A program made the translations under genes and the position numbers. Below, one piece after another: positions 41,691 to 50,561 of a stretch of 64,000 bases of DNA (the first letter of the stretch is position 1; each line of letters opens with the position of its first letter). The notes beneath the pieces were generated by a model. That model had not been told where the DNA came from. It made no database searches and saw only the letters and a list, made by a program, of their open reading frames with translations. This DNA is from Bradyrhizobium sp. Ghvi. Lineage in GTDB: Bacteria > Pseudomonadota > Alphaproteobacteria > Rhizobiales > Xanthobacteraceae. The stretch is taken from the NCBI RefSeq assembly GCF_900115265.1, contig NZ_FOVU01000005.1:737311-801310 (forward strand). The letters are read 5' to 3'.

Positions 41691-41800
41691 GTGCGCAATT
41701 GCGCGCCGGGGCGGGCGACCCAGTATGCCGCGTCCAAGCGTGAGCCAAACCGGTAGAGGACACGCAGGGCTGGATGCCTCGCTTTCGCGGGGCATGACGG
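41691..41800. repeat. Probable dispersed intergenic repeat
   Basis: The non-coding gap after the SorC gene contains a near-palindrome TGCGCAATTGCGCG (41692-41705), then GGCGGGCGACCCAGTATG, then a GCCTCGCTTTCGCGGGGC hairpin (41776-41793). From memory, these pieces look like a repeat family widespread between genes of Bradyrhizobium. Only one copy is in the window. Confidence 0.4.
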
Positions 41801-41855
41801 GGGAGGTTTGTCGCACCGCAGCACTCATAAGTTGCTGAAACGCCCGCGCGTCCGC

Positions 41856-41884
41856 TTGACATCTGGCGTAGCTCGTCCGAACAT
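41856..41884 (+). promoter_or_regulatory. Candidate sigma70-type promoter of the polyol transporter operon
   Basis: TTGACA at 41856-41861 and GAACAT at 41879-41884 are separated by 17 bp, about 50 bp ahead of the binding-protein gene. The -35 is perfect; the -10 matches three of six positions. Confidence 0.5.
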
Positions 41885-41911
41885 ACGCTCAACGCGTGGG
41901 CATATGCTCAA
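41882..41911 (+). promoter_or_regulatory. Direct-repeat operator candidate
   Basis: CATACGCTCAA (41882-41892) and CATATGCTCAA (41901-41911) are 19 bp apart, about two helical turns, overlapping the -10 and transcription start. The placement suits a SorC-family repressor or activator binding as a tetramer. Confidence 0.5.
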
Positions 41912-41934
41912 ATGCGCGGGCTAGGGAGGTCACC

Positions 41935-43245
41935 GTGAAACACGTTTTGGGCGCCGTCTGCGGCGCGTCCGTACTGCTTGCCGTCCCCGCGATGGCCGAA
42001 ACGACCCTGACGATCGCCACCGTCAACAACGGCGACATGATTCGCATGCAGGGCCTGACCAGCGAATTCACCAAGAAGAACCCGGACATTTCCGTGAAAT
42101 GGGTGACGCTGGAGGAGAACGTTCTGCGTCAGCGCGTCACCACCGACATCGCCACCAAGGGTGGTCAGTTCGACGTGCTAACCATCGGTACCTACGAGGT
42201 TCCGATCTGGGCCAAGAAGGGCTGGCTGGTGCCGCTCGCCAATCTCGGCGCCGACTATGACGTGGCCGACCTCCTGCCCAAAATCCGCGACGCGGTCTCC
42301 GTCGACGGCAAGCTGTACGCGGCGCCGTTCTACGGCGAGAGCTCGATGGTGATGTATCGCACCGACCTGTTCGACAAGGCCGGCCTGAAGATGCCGGAAA
42401 AGCCGACCTGGGATTTCGTCATCGATGCCGCCAAGAAGCTGACCGACAAGAACGGCGGCGTCTACGGCATCTGCCTGCGCGGCAAAGCCGGTTGGGGCGA
42501 GAACATGGCGTTCCTCACCGCCATGTCCAATTCCTACGGCGCGCGCTGGTTCGACGAGAAGTGGGAGCCGCAGTTCAACACGCCGGAATGGAAGACGACG
42601 CTCACGACCTACGTCAACCTGATGAAGGAGGCGGGCCCTCCCGGCGCGAGCTCGAACGGCTTCAACGAAAATCTGGCGCTGTTCAACGCCGGCAAATGCG
42701 CGATGTGGATCGACGCGACGGTGGCGGCGTCCTTCGTCACCAACCCGAAGGATTCCAAGGTCGCCGACAAGGTCGGCTTCGCACTCGCGCCCAACACCGG
42801 CCTCGGCAAAAATGCCAACTGGCTGTGGGCCTGGAACCTTGCAATCCCGGCCGGCTCGAAGAAGACCGAAGCGGCCGAGAAGTTCATCGCCTGGGCGACC
42901 AGCAAGGACTACACCAAGCTTGTCGCTTCGAAGGAGGGCTGGGCCAACGTGCCGCCGGGCACGCGCACCTCGCTCTACACAAATCCTGAGTACCTGAAGG
43001 CCGCGCCCTTTGCCAAGATGACGCTGGCCTCGATCGACGCGGCTGATCCGAACAAGCCGACCGTGAAGCCGGTGCCTTACGTCGGCGTGCAATACGCCGC
43101 GATCCCTGAATTCCAGGGCATCGGCACGCAAGTGGGACAGCAATTCTCGGCCGCGCTTGCGGGATCGATGACGGTCGATGCGGCGCTCGCTGCCGCGCAA
43201 TCCGCCACCGAGCGCGAGATGAAGCGCGCCGGCTACATCAAATGA
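41935..43245 (+). CDS. Polyol/sugar ABC importer, periplasmic binding protein (SmoE-like)
   Basis: A protein of 436 aa with a signal peptide (about 1-20, ends AMAE) and a CUT1 binding fold. VTLEENVLRQRVTTDIATKGGQFDVLTIGTYEVPIWAKKGWL is highly typical of the sorbitol/mannitol binders of the Smo/Mtl type. GTG 41935 is chosen because GGGAGGT is 4 nt upstream. It heads the smoEFGK-like operon. The ligand is probably a C5 or C6 polyol. Confidence 0.9.
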   Translation: MKHVLGAVCGASVLLAVPAMAETTLTIATVNNGDMIRMQGLTSEFTKKNPDISVKWVTLEENVLRQRVTTDIATKGGQFDVLTIGTYEVPIWAKKGWLVPLANLGADYDVADLLPKIRDAVSVDGKLYAAPFYGESSMVMYRTDLFDKAGLKMPEKPTWDFVIDAAKKLTDKNGGVYGICLRGKAGWGENMAFLTAMSNSYGARWFDEKWEPQFNTPEWKTTLTTYVNLMKEAGPPGASSNGFNENLALFNAGKCAMWIDATVAASFVTNPKDSKVADKVGFALAPNTGLGKNANWLWAWNLAIPAGSKKTEAAEKFIAWATSKDYTKLVASKEGWANVPPGTRTSLYTNPEYLKAAPFAKMTLASIDAADPNKPTVKPVPYVGVQYAAIPEFQGIGTQVGQQFSAALAGSMTVDAALAAAQSATEREMKRAGYIK

Positions 43246-43272
43246 ACCCGAGCTCTCCCTGAGCTCAAACTT

Positions 43273-43312
43273 GCGGCCATCCACTCCTTGCGCGATGGAT
43301 GGCCGCTTTCTT
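43273..43312 (+). terminator. Strong terminator/attenuator after the polyol-binding gene
   Basis: An 11-bp perfect stem (GCGGCCATCCA at 43273-43283 with 43296-43306) is followed by TTTCTT. It lies 27 bp after the stop and 83 bp before the permease gene. It should reduce read-through so that more binding protein than membrane subunits is made. Confidence 0.75.
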
Positions 43313-43394
43313 CCCGAGGTTTTGTCTTGACGCGTTTTCTTCCCGCGAACCGGTCTCCATTTCGCGCGAAAACGCTCTGAAGGAGAGGCTGAGG

Positions 43395-44267
43395 ATGGCA
43401 ACCCGGCAAACGCAATTTCTTGCGCGGTCGCTGTTGACCCCGGCCGTCGGCCTGCTGTTCATCTGGATGATCGTCCCGCTCGCGCTGACGATCTACTTCT
43501 CGACGCTGCATTACAGCCTGCTTGATCCCGGCTCGGAATCGTTCGTCGGGTTGGAAAACTTCAGCTACTTCCTGACAGACCCCGCCTTCCTTGCCTCGCT
43601 GCAGAACACGCTGGTGCTGGTCGGCTCGGTGCTGGCGCTGACGATCCTGCTCGGCATTCCGCTGGCGCTGCTGCTCGATCAACCGGTGGTGGGGCGCAAC
43701 TTCGTGCGGCTGATGGTGATCGCGCCGTTCTTCGTGATGCCGACGGTGAGCGCCCTGGTCTGGAAGAATTTGCTGATGCACCCGGTGTCCGGCCTGTTCG
43801 CCTGGCTCGCCAGGCTGGTCGGAGTGACGCCCATTGACTGGTTCAACGACGTGCCGCTGTTCTCGGTGATCCTGATCGTGGCCTGGCAATGGCTGCCGTT
43901 CGCGACGTTGATCCTGCTCACCGCGCTGCAATCGCTCGACGAGGAGCAGAAGGAGGCGGCCGAAATGGATGGCGCGAGCGCAGTCTCGACCTTCATTTAC
44001 ATCACGCTGCCGCATCTGGCCCGCCCGATCACGGTGGTGATCCTGATCGAGACCATCTTCCTGCTGACGGTGTTCGCCGAGATCTTCGTCACCACCGGCG
44101 GCGGGCCTGGCCTGCAAACCACCAACATCGCCTTCCTGATCTATTCGCAGGCGCTGATCCAGTTCGATGTCGGCAGCGCCTCGGCGGGCGGTCTCGTCGC
44201 CGTGGTGATCGCCAACGTGGTCGCCTTCTTCCTCGTCCGCATCGTCGGCCGCAACCTGGAAGCCTGA
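43395..44267 (+). CDS. Polyol/sugar ABC importer permease (SmoF-like)
   Basis: A membrane protein of 290 aa with six helices and the CUT1 EAA motif around EEQKEAAEMDGASAVSTFIYITLPHL. The ATG at 43395 follows GGAGAGGCTGAGG. It is 4 bp from the second permease gene. Confidence 0.92.
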   Translation: MATRQTQFLARSLLTPAVGLLFIWMIVPLALTIYFSTLHYSLLDPGSESFVGLENFSYFLTDPAFLASLQNTLVLVGSVLALTILLGIPLALLLDQPVVGRNFVRLMVIAPFFVMPTVSALVWKNLLMHPVSGLFAWLARLVGVTPIDWFNDVPLFSVILIVAWQWLPFATLILLTALQSLDEEQKEAAEMDGASAVSTFIYITLPHLARPITVVILIETIFLLTVFAEIFVTTGGGPGLQTTNIAFLIYSQALIQFDVGSASAGGLVAVVIANVVAFFLVRIVGRNLEA

Positions 44268-44271
44268 CATC

Positions 44272-45102
44272 ATGGCGCGCAAATCAACGACGCAGCAGGT
44301 GGTGGTCTCGACGATCGGGGCCTGGTTCTTCGGCTTCCTGATCTTCTTCCCGATCCTGTGGATGGTGCTGGCGAGCTTCAAGACAGAGCTCGAGGCCTTC
44401 GCCATTCCGCCATCCTTCCTGTTCTTCCACTGGACCACCGAGAACTACGCCACCGTGCAGGAGCGCAGCGACTATTTCCTCCACGCCCTGAACTCGATCA
44501 TCATCGCCGGCGGCTCGACGCTGATTGCGCTCTTGATCGCGATACCGGCGGCATGGTCGATGGCGTTCTCGCCGACTAAGCGCACCAAGGACATCCTGCT
44601 CTGGATGCTCTCGACCAAGATGATGCCGCCCGTCGGCGTGCTGGTGCCGATCTACCTGATCTACAAGGGCTTCGGCCTGCTCGATTCTCGCATCGGCCTT
44701 GTCTTCATCCTCTGCCTCGGCAATTTGCCGATCGTGATCTGGATGCTGTTCACCTATTTCAAGGAGATTCCGCGCGACATCCTGGAAGCCGCGCGCATGG
44801 ACGGCGCCACTATCGGCCGCGAGTTGGTCTATGTTCTGACTCCAATGGCGATCCCGGGGCTGGCCTCGACCTTGCTCCTCAATCTGATCCTGGCCTGGAA
44901 CGAGGCGTTCTGGACGCTCAATCTGTCGACCTCGAACGCCGCGCCGCTCACCACGTTCATTGCCTCCTATTCCAGTCCGGAAGGGCTGTTCTGGGCCAAG
45001 CTGTCGGCGGCCTCCACGCTGGCGATCGCGCCCATTCTCGTCCTCGGTTGGTTCAGCCAGAAGCAGCTCGTGCGCGGGCTAACCTTCGGCGCGGTGAAGT
45101 AA
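44272..45102 (+). CDS. Polyol/sugar ABC importer permease (SmoG-like)
   Basis: A membrane protein of 276 aa with six helices. The EAA motif is IPRDILEAARMDGATIGRELVYVLTPMAIPG, and the WSMAFSPTKRTKDILLWMLSTKMMPPVGVLVPIY segment is typical of MalG/SmoG-like proteins. It pairs with the SmoF-like permease. Confidence 0.92.
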   Translation: MARKSTTQQVVVSTIGAWFFGFLIFFPILWMVLASFKTELEAFAIPPSFLFFHWTTENYATVQERSDYFLHALNSIIIAGGSTLIALLIAIPAAWSMAFSPTKRTKDILLWMLSTKMMPPVGVLVPIYLIYKGFGLLDSRIGLVFILCLGNLPIVIWMLFTYFKEIPRDILEAARMDGATIGRELVYVLTPMAIPGLASTLLLNLILAWNEAFWTLNLSTSNAAPLTTFIASYSSPEGLFWAKLSAASTLAIAPILVLGWFSQKQLVRGLTFGAVK

Positions 45103-45117
45103 AGGGGCTGCCGGATC

Positions 45118-46125
<1,008 letters not shown>

Positions 46126-46145
46126 CAAGAAACGGGAATACGATC

Positions 46146-46919
46146 ATGTACCTGGAGAAATTCAAGCTGAGCGGCAAGACCGCGTTCATCACCGGCGGCG
46201 GCCAGGGTATTGGCCTTGCCTGCGCGGAAGCGCTGGCTGAGGCCGGCGCCAGGGTGATTATCGGCGATCGCGACAGCAAGGTCGCCGGCGACGCCAGGGC
46301 CAGCCTGAGGGCCAAGGGTTTTGATACCGAGACCGCGATCATGGACGTCACCGACACCAAGCGTGTGGCGGAGGTCGCGAACGATCTCGTCGGCCGCTAC
46401 GGCAAGGTCGATATCCTCGTCAACAATGCCGGCATTGCCCGTAGCGAAACGCCGGCCGAGACCGTGACCGACGAGCACTGGCTCAACGTGATCGACGTCA
46501 ATCTCAACGGTACCTTCTGGTGCTGCCGTGAGTTCGGCAAGCACATGCTCAAGGCTGGAAGCGGCGCCATCGTCAATGTCGGCTCGATGTCGGGCTTCAT
46601 CGTTAACAAGCCGCAGGAGCAGTGCTTCTACAACGCCTCCAAGGCCGGCGTGCATCATCTGACCAAGTCCTTGGCCGCGGAATGGGGCGCGCGCGGCATC
46701 CGTGTCAATGCGGTGGCGCCGACCTATATCGAGACGCCGCTTAACGCTTTCGTGAAGAGCAACCCGAGAATGTACGACGCCTGGATCGGTGGAACCCCGA
46801 TGGCGCGGATGGGGCAGGTCGAGGAGATCGCCTCGGTCGTCCTGTTCCTGGCCTCGGAGGCTGCGAGCTTGATGACCGGCAGCATCGTGCTGGTGGATGG
46901 CGGCTACACTTGCTGGTAG
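46146..46919 (+). CDS. SDR polyol dehydrogenase
   Basis: A classical short-chain dehydrogenase of 257 aa. The cofactor motif is TGGGQGIG (16-23), NNAG is at 93-96, and the catalytic S147, Y162 and K166 lie in YNASKAG. The D41 after the second strand (IGDRD) favours NAD+. Its position between a polyol importer and a pentulokinase suggests it oxidises an imported polyol to a ketose. D-arabinitol, ribitol and sorbitol are all candidates. Confidence 0.9.
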   Translation: MYLEKFKLSGKTAFITGGGQGIGLACAEALAEAGARVIIGDRDSKVAGDARASLRAKGFDTETAIMDVTDTKRVAEVANDLVGRYGKVDILVNNAGIARSETPAETVTDEHWLNVIDVNLNGTFWCCREFGKHMLKAGSGAIVNVGSMSGFIVNKPQEQCFYNASKAGVHHLTKSLAAEWGARGIRVNAVAPTYIETPLNAFVKSNPRMYDAWIGGTPMARMGQVEEIASVVLFLASEAASLMTGSIVLVDGGYTCW

Positions 46920-46958
46920 GCTTGCCGTCAAAACTGACGGTAGCGACCGGGAGTGACA

Positions 46959-48617
46959 ATGTCGCGAGCCTATATCGGCGTCGACGTAGGGACCACGAGC
47001 ACGCGGGCAGGGGTGTTTGACGAGGCGGGAACGCTGCTTGCGACCGCCAAGCATCCGATCCGGATCTGGTATGAGGCCGGCGACATCGTCGAACAATCGT
47101 CGGAGGACATCTGGCAGGCCTGCATCAAATCGGTGCGGGCGGCAATGGCGGAAGCGGCGATTGCGCCGGACAGCGTCGCCGGCATCGGCTTCGACGCGAC
47201 CTGCTCGCTGGTTGTCCTCGACAGGCAAGGCGAGCCGCTCACGGTCAGCGCTTCGGGCGAGGCGCAGCGCAACGTCGTTGTCTGGATGGATCATCGTGCC
47301 ATTGCGGAGGCGCGGCTGATCAACGAAACCGCCGACGATGTGCTGCGCTATGTCGGCGGCTCTATCTCGCCCGAGATGGAAATGCCGAAACTATTGTGGC
47401 TGAAGCGGCACATGCGCGCGAGCTTCGACGCTGCCGGGCACTTTTTCGATCTGGCGGACTATCTGACCTGGCGCGCCACCGGCTCGCTGCAGCGCTCGAC
47501 CTGCACCGTCACCTGCAAATGGAACTATCTCGCCCATGACGGTGGGGGCTGGAGCGCACCGTTCTTCAAGCGTATCGGTCTGTCTGATTTCGTCAGCGAA
47601 AAATATGCACGCATCGGCACCGAGATCGTCGCCCCCGGCACGCGGCTCGGCGCCGGTCTCACCCGCGGGTCCGCCGCCGATCTCGGCCTGCCGGCTGGCA
47701 CGCCGGTCGGCGCCTCCTTGATCGATGCCCACGCCGGCGGCATTGGCGCGATTGGCGGCCGTGACGGATCGGGCGGAACGACCGATGTCACCGATCGTCT
47801 CGCCTACATCATGGGAACCTCGGCCTGCATCATGGCGACGACGAGGGAGCCATGCTTCGTGCCCGGCGTTTGGGGCCCCTATTATTCCGGCATGGTGCCG
47901 GACTTCTGGCTTAACGAGGGCGGCCAGTCAGCCGCAGGTGCGGCAATCGATCATCTCCTCAAGTCGCATCCGGGCCACACCGATGCAAGCGCCGCTGCGC
48001 GCAGCGAGGGCGTCGATCTCATTGAGTTTCTCGAGCGCCGCATCATCGCGCGCGCCGGCGATGCCAGCCGCGCTGCGCTGCTCGCACGCGACGTCCACGT
48101 GCTTCCTGAGTTCATCGGCAACCGCTCGCCCTATGCCGACCCTGACACCCGCGCGGTGATCGCGGGCCTCGATCTCGACACCGACATCGGCTCGATGGAA
48201 CGGCTGTTCGTCGCAGGTCTTTGCGGGCTCGCCTACGGGCTCGCAGAGGTGATTGAGGCCTTTGCCGCGCATGGCGTGCATGCCGGCATCATGATCATGG
48301 GCGGCGGCGCCAGCCGCAGCCCCCTCGTGCGGCAGATCATGGCTGACACGACTGGGCTGACCGTCGCGCTGCCGCAGACCAGAGAGCCCGTGTTGCTAGG
48401 CGCCGCGATGCTAGGTGCCGTCGCTGGCGGCGCCTATGCCTCGATCGGCGAGACCATGGCAAAGATGTCGGCGCTCGGACGCAAGAGCGAGCCGACCACG
48501 CCTGACATGGCCGCGTTTCACACCAGGAAGCGCGCGGTGTACAAGCTGTTGCGCGAGGTCGATCGCGGCAGCCGAGCGGCAATGCGTGACATCGTCGAGG
48601 GCCAAGAGATATGCTGA
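46959..48617 (+). CDS. FGGY-family pentulokinase (D-ribulokinase-like)
   Basis: A protein of 552 aa. The N-terminal phosphate motif is YIGVDVGTTSTRAGVFD, with the later IDAHAGGIGAIGG segment and the C-terminal ATP motif IMIMGGGASRSPLVRQIMAD. VVVWMDHRAIAEARLIN and MEMPKLLWLKRHM are typical of the YDR109c/FGGY D-ribulokinase branch, rather than the AraB or XylB branches. ATG 46959 has GGGAG 6 nt upstream. It overlaps the next kinase gene by 7 bp. It phosphorylates the ketopentose made by the dehydrogenase. Confidence 0.88.
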   Translation: MSRAYIGVDVGTTSTRAGVFDEAGTLLATAKHPIRIWYEAGDIVEQSSEDIWQACIKSVRAAMAEAAIAPDSVAGIGFDATCSLVVLDRQGEPLTVSASGEAQRNVVVWMDHRAIAEARLINETADDVLRYVGGSISPEMEMPKLLWLKRHMRASFDAAGHFFDLADYLTWRATGSLQRSTCTVTCKWNYLAHDGGGWSAPFFKRIGLSDFVSEKYARIGTEIVAPGTRLGAGLTRGSAADLGLPAGTPVGASLIDAHAGGIGAIGGRDGSGGTTDVTDRLAYIMGTSACIMATTREPCFVPGVWGPYYSGMVPDFWLNEGGQSAAGAAIDHLLKSHPGHTDASAAARSEGVDLIEFLERRIIARAGDASRAALLARDVHVLPEFIGNRSPYADPDTRAVIAGLDLDTDIGSMERLFVAGLCGLAYGLAEVIEAFAAHGVHAGIMIMGGGASRSPLVRQIMADTTGLTVALPQTREPVLLGAAMLGAVAGGAYASIGETMAKMSALGRKSEPTTPDMAAFHTRKRAVYKLLREVDRGSRAAMRDIVEGQEIC

Positions 48618-49546
48618 TTTCCTGTGGCGACGCGTTGATTGATTTCGTGCCAACGAAAAACGCCGACGGCCGCGAAGCCGTGATGCCGGCGGTCGGCGGC
48701 TCCTGCCTCAACGTCGCCATTGGCATCGCGCGGCTGGGCGCTCCGACCGGTTTCGTCGGCGGCATCTCGACCGACATGTTCGGGCGCATGATCGCCGACC
48801 ATGCCGCTGCGTCGAATGTCGAGCTGGGCTTCGCCACCCGCAGCGATCACCAGACCACGCTCGCCTTCGTCCGCATCGTCGCCGGCGAGTCGCATTACGC
48901 CTTTTATGATGCCGACACCGCGACGCGGAACTGGACATTTCGGCGCGGGAGCATTCCCTTCGATACCGTCGAAGCCGTGCATGTCGGCTCGACCACGTTG
49001 GTCAACGACCAGGGCGCCGCCGAAACGAAGGCCCTCATCGCGGATGCGCAGGCGTCGTCGACGATCTCCTTCGATCCGAATTGCCGCCCCAACCTCGTCA
49101 AGGACAGGCCGGCCTATCTTGCACGCATGACCGAATTCGCTGGGGCCGCCGATCTCGTCAAGATGTCGGATGTCGACTTCGCCTATCTCTTCGGCGAGGA
49201 GCCGTATCAGCAGCGCGCGAACGCGCTGCTTGGGCAGGGCACCCGCCTCGTCATCATCACCCGCGGCAGCGACGGCGCCATCGCTTGGCACGCGAAGGCC
49301 GGGCAGATCGCGGTCGAGGCGCCGAGGGTCACCGTCGCCGACACGATCGGCGCGGGCGACAGCTTCCAGGCTGCACTGCTGTTCGCCCTGCACAAGCAGG
49401 GGCGTCTCGCCCGGCCGCAACTCAAGGACATCGGTGCGGAAGAGCTCCGCCGCGCGCTTTCCTTTGCCGCCAATTGTGCCGGTCTCACCTGCACCCGCCC
49501 AGGTGCCGATCCGCCCTGGAGCCATGAGATCAGCTGGAGCTGGTAG
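48611..49546 (+). CDS. PfkB-family sugar kinase (fructokinase-like)
   Basis: A protein of 311 aa with the PfkB N-terminal pattern ALIDFVPTKNADGREAVMPAVGGSCLNVAIGIARLG. The C-terminal anion hole and base are DTIGAGDSFQAALLFAL. It is the usual length for fructokinases of the FrcK type. Together with the SDR enzyme it would allow growth on sorbitol or mannitol through fructose. End of the polyol operon. Confidence 0.9.
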   Translation: MLISCGDALIDFVPTKNADGREAVMPAVGGSCLNVAIGIARLGAPTGFVGGISTDMFGRMIADHAAASNVELGFATRSDHQTTLAFVRIVAGESHYAFYDADTATRNWTFRRGSIPFDTVEAVHVGSTTLVNDQGAAETKALIADAQASSTISFDPNCRPNLVKDRPAYLARMTEFAGAADLVKMSDVDFAYLFGEEPYQQRANALLGQGTRLVIITRGSDGAIAWHAKAGQIAVEAPRVTVADTIGAGDSFQAALLFALHKQGRLARPQLKDIGAEELRRALSFAANCAGLTCTRPGADPPWSHEISWSW

Positions 49547-49551
49547 TCTCG

Positions 49552-50439
49552 TCACAGCCGCGCGACGACCTTCTCGGCGCATTTTACAAATCTGGGGATC
49601 AGCGGGCTCTGCGAATCCCGCCGCCAGCACACCGCGATGTCGATGGAATCGACCGCGTCCCGCAGCGGCCGGAATACGATGCCGCGCGGCGCGCCGAGCT
49701 TGGCGCAAGCCGGCAGGATCGCAAAGCCTTCGCCAGCGAGCACAAGGCTCATTGCCGAATGTGCCGTCTCGACCCGGCTCGCGATCGGCATCACGACCCG
49801 ATGCCGCCGCAGCAAGGCCGCGACCGCGGAGGAGGCGGGGTCCCGCTCCGGCGGCGGTAGCGCAATCAGCGGACGGCCCTGCAACCGAGCCATCGGCACG
49901 GCGCCGAGGCGCGCCAGCGGCGAGCGGTTCGGCATCGCCAGCATGAAGCGCTGCGCACCGATCCGCGCGACCTGAATCTCGGGATGGTGGATCGCCGGCA
50001 TGCACAGTGCCACCGTGACGCTGCGGTCGAGCAGCCGTACCTCGCGCGTCGATGCGCTGAGGTCGACGAAGTCGAGGTCGACGCCGGGAATGGATCGCCG
50101 CAGCTCGGGGATCAGTCGCGGCAGCACGGCGTTCGCCAGCACGAACATGTAGCCGACCGAGATACGCCCGCGCTGGCCCGCAGCAACAGCACGCGCGGCC
50201 TCGATGCCGTCGGCCGCCAGCGCCAGTGCTTCGCCAGCGCGGGCCAGCAGGGCCTGGCCCGCGTCGGTCAGATCCATGCCACGCGTGCCGCGGTGGAACA
50301 GCGGCGCGCCGATTTCGGCCTCGAGCTTGCGGATCTGGACCGAGAGGGGCGGCTGCGCCATCCGCAGTCGTTCGGCAGCCTTGCCGACGCTGCGCGCCTC
50401 GGCCACGGCAACGAAATAGCGGAGCCGGCGAAGATCCAT
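49552..50439 (-). CDS. LysR-family regulator
   Basis: A protein of 295 aa. The N-terminal HTH is MDLRRLRYFVAVAEARSVGKAAERLRMAQPPLSVQIRKLE, and a LysR substrate-binding domain follows. ATG 50439 and 50445 are both possible. It is divergent from the amidase/ABC operon and probably controls it. The palindrome CATAC-N7-GTATG at 50443-50459 overlaps the start region. Confidence 0.92.
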   Translation of the reverse strand: MDLRRLRYFVAVAEARSVGKAAERLRMAQPPLSVQIRKLEAEIGAPLFHRGTRGMDLTDAGQALLARAGEALALAADGIEAARAVAAGQRGRISVGYMFVLANAVLPRLIPELRRSIPGVDLDFVDLSASTREVRLLDRSVTVALCMPAIHHPEIQVARIGAQRFMLAMPNRSPLARLGAVPMARLQGRPLIALPPPERDPASSAVAALLRRHRVVMPIASRVETAHSAMSLVLAGEGFAILPACAKLGAPRGIVFRPLRDAVDSIDIAVCWRRDSQSPLIPRFVKCAEKVVARL

Positions 50440-50442
50440 GGG

Positions 50443-50459
50443 CATACCGAAACCGTATG
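50443..50459. promoter_or_regulatory. LysR-type operator candidate
   Basis: CATAC-N7-GTATG contains the T-N11-A pattern of LysR sites and sits at the 5' end of the LysR gene, in the 122-bp divergent region before the amidase. Autorepression is the usual outcome of such placement. Confidence 0.45.
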
Positions 50460-50561
50460 GGTTGACCACCAAAATCGTATTGGACGCCGAGTTAACAAAA
50501 CTGTCATTCTGATTGTCAATGCATGGGGCCAACGGCGGCCGCTTCGGAGCATGATCTGACG

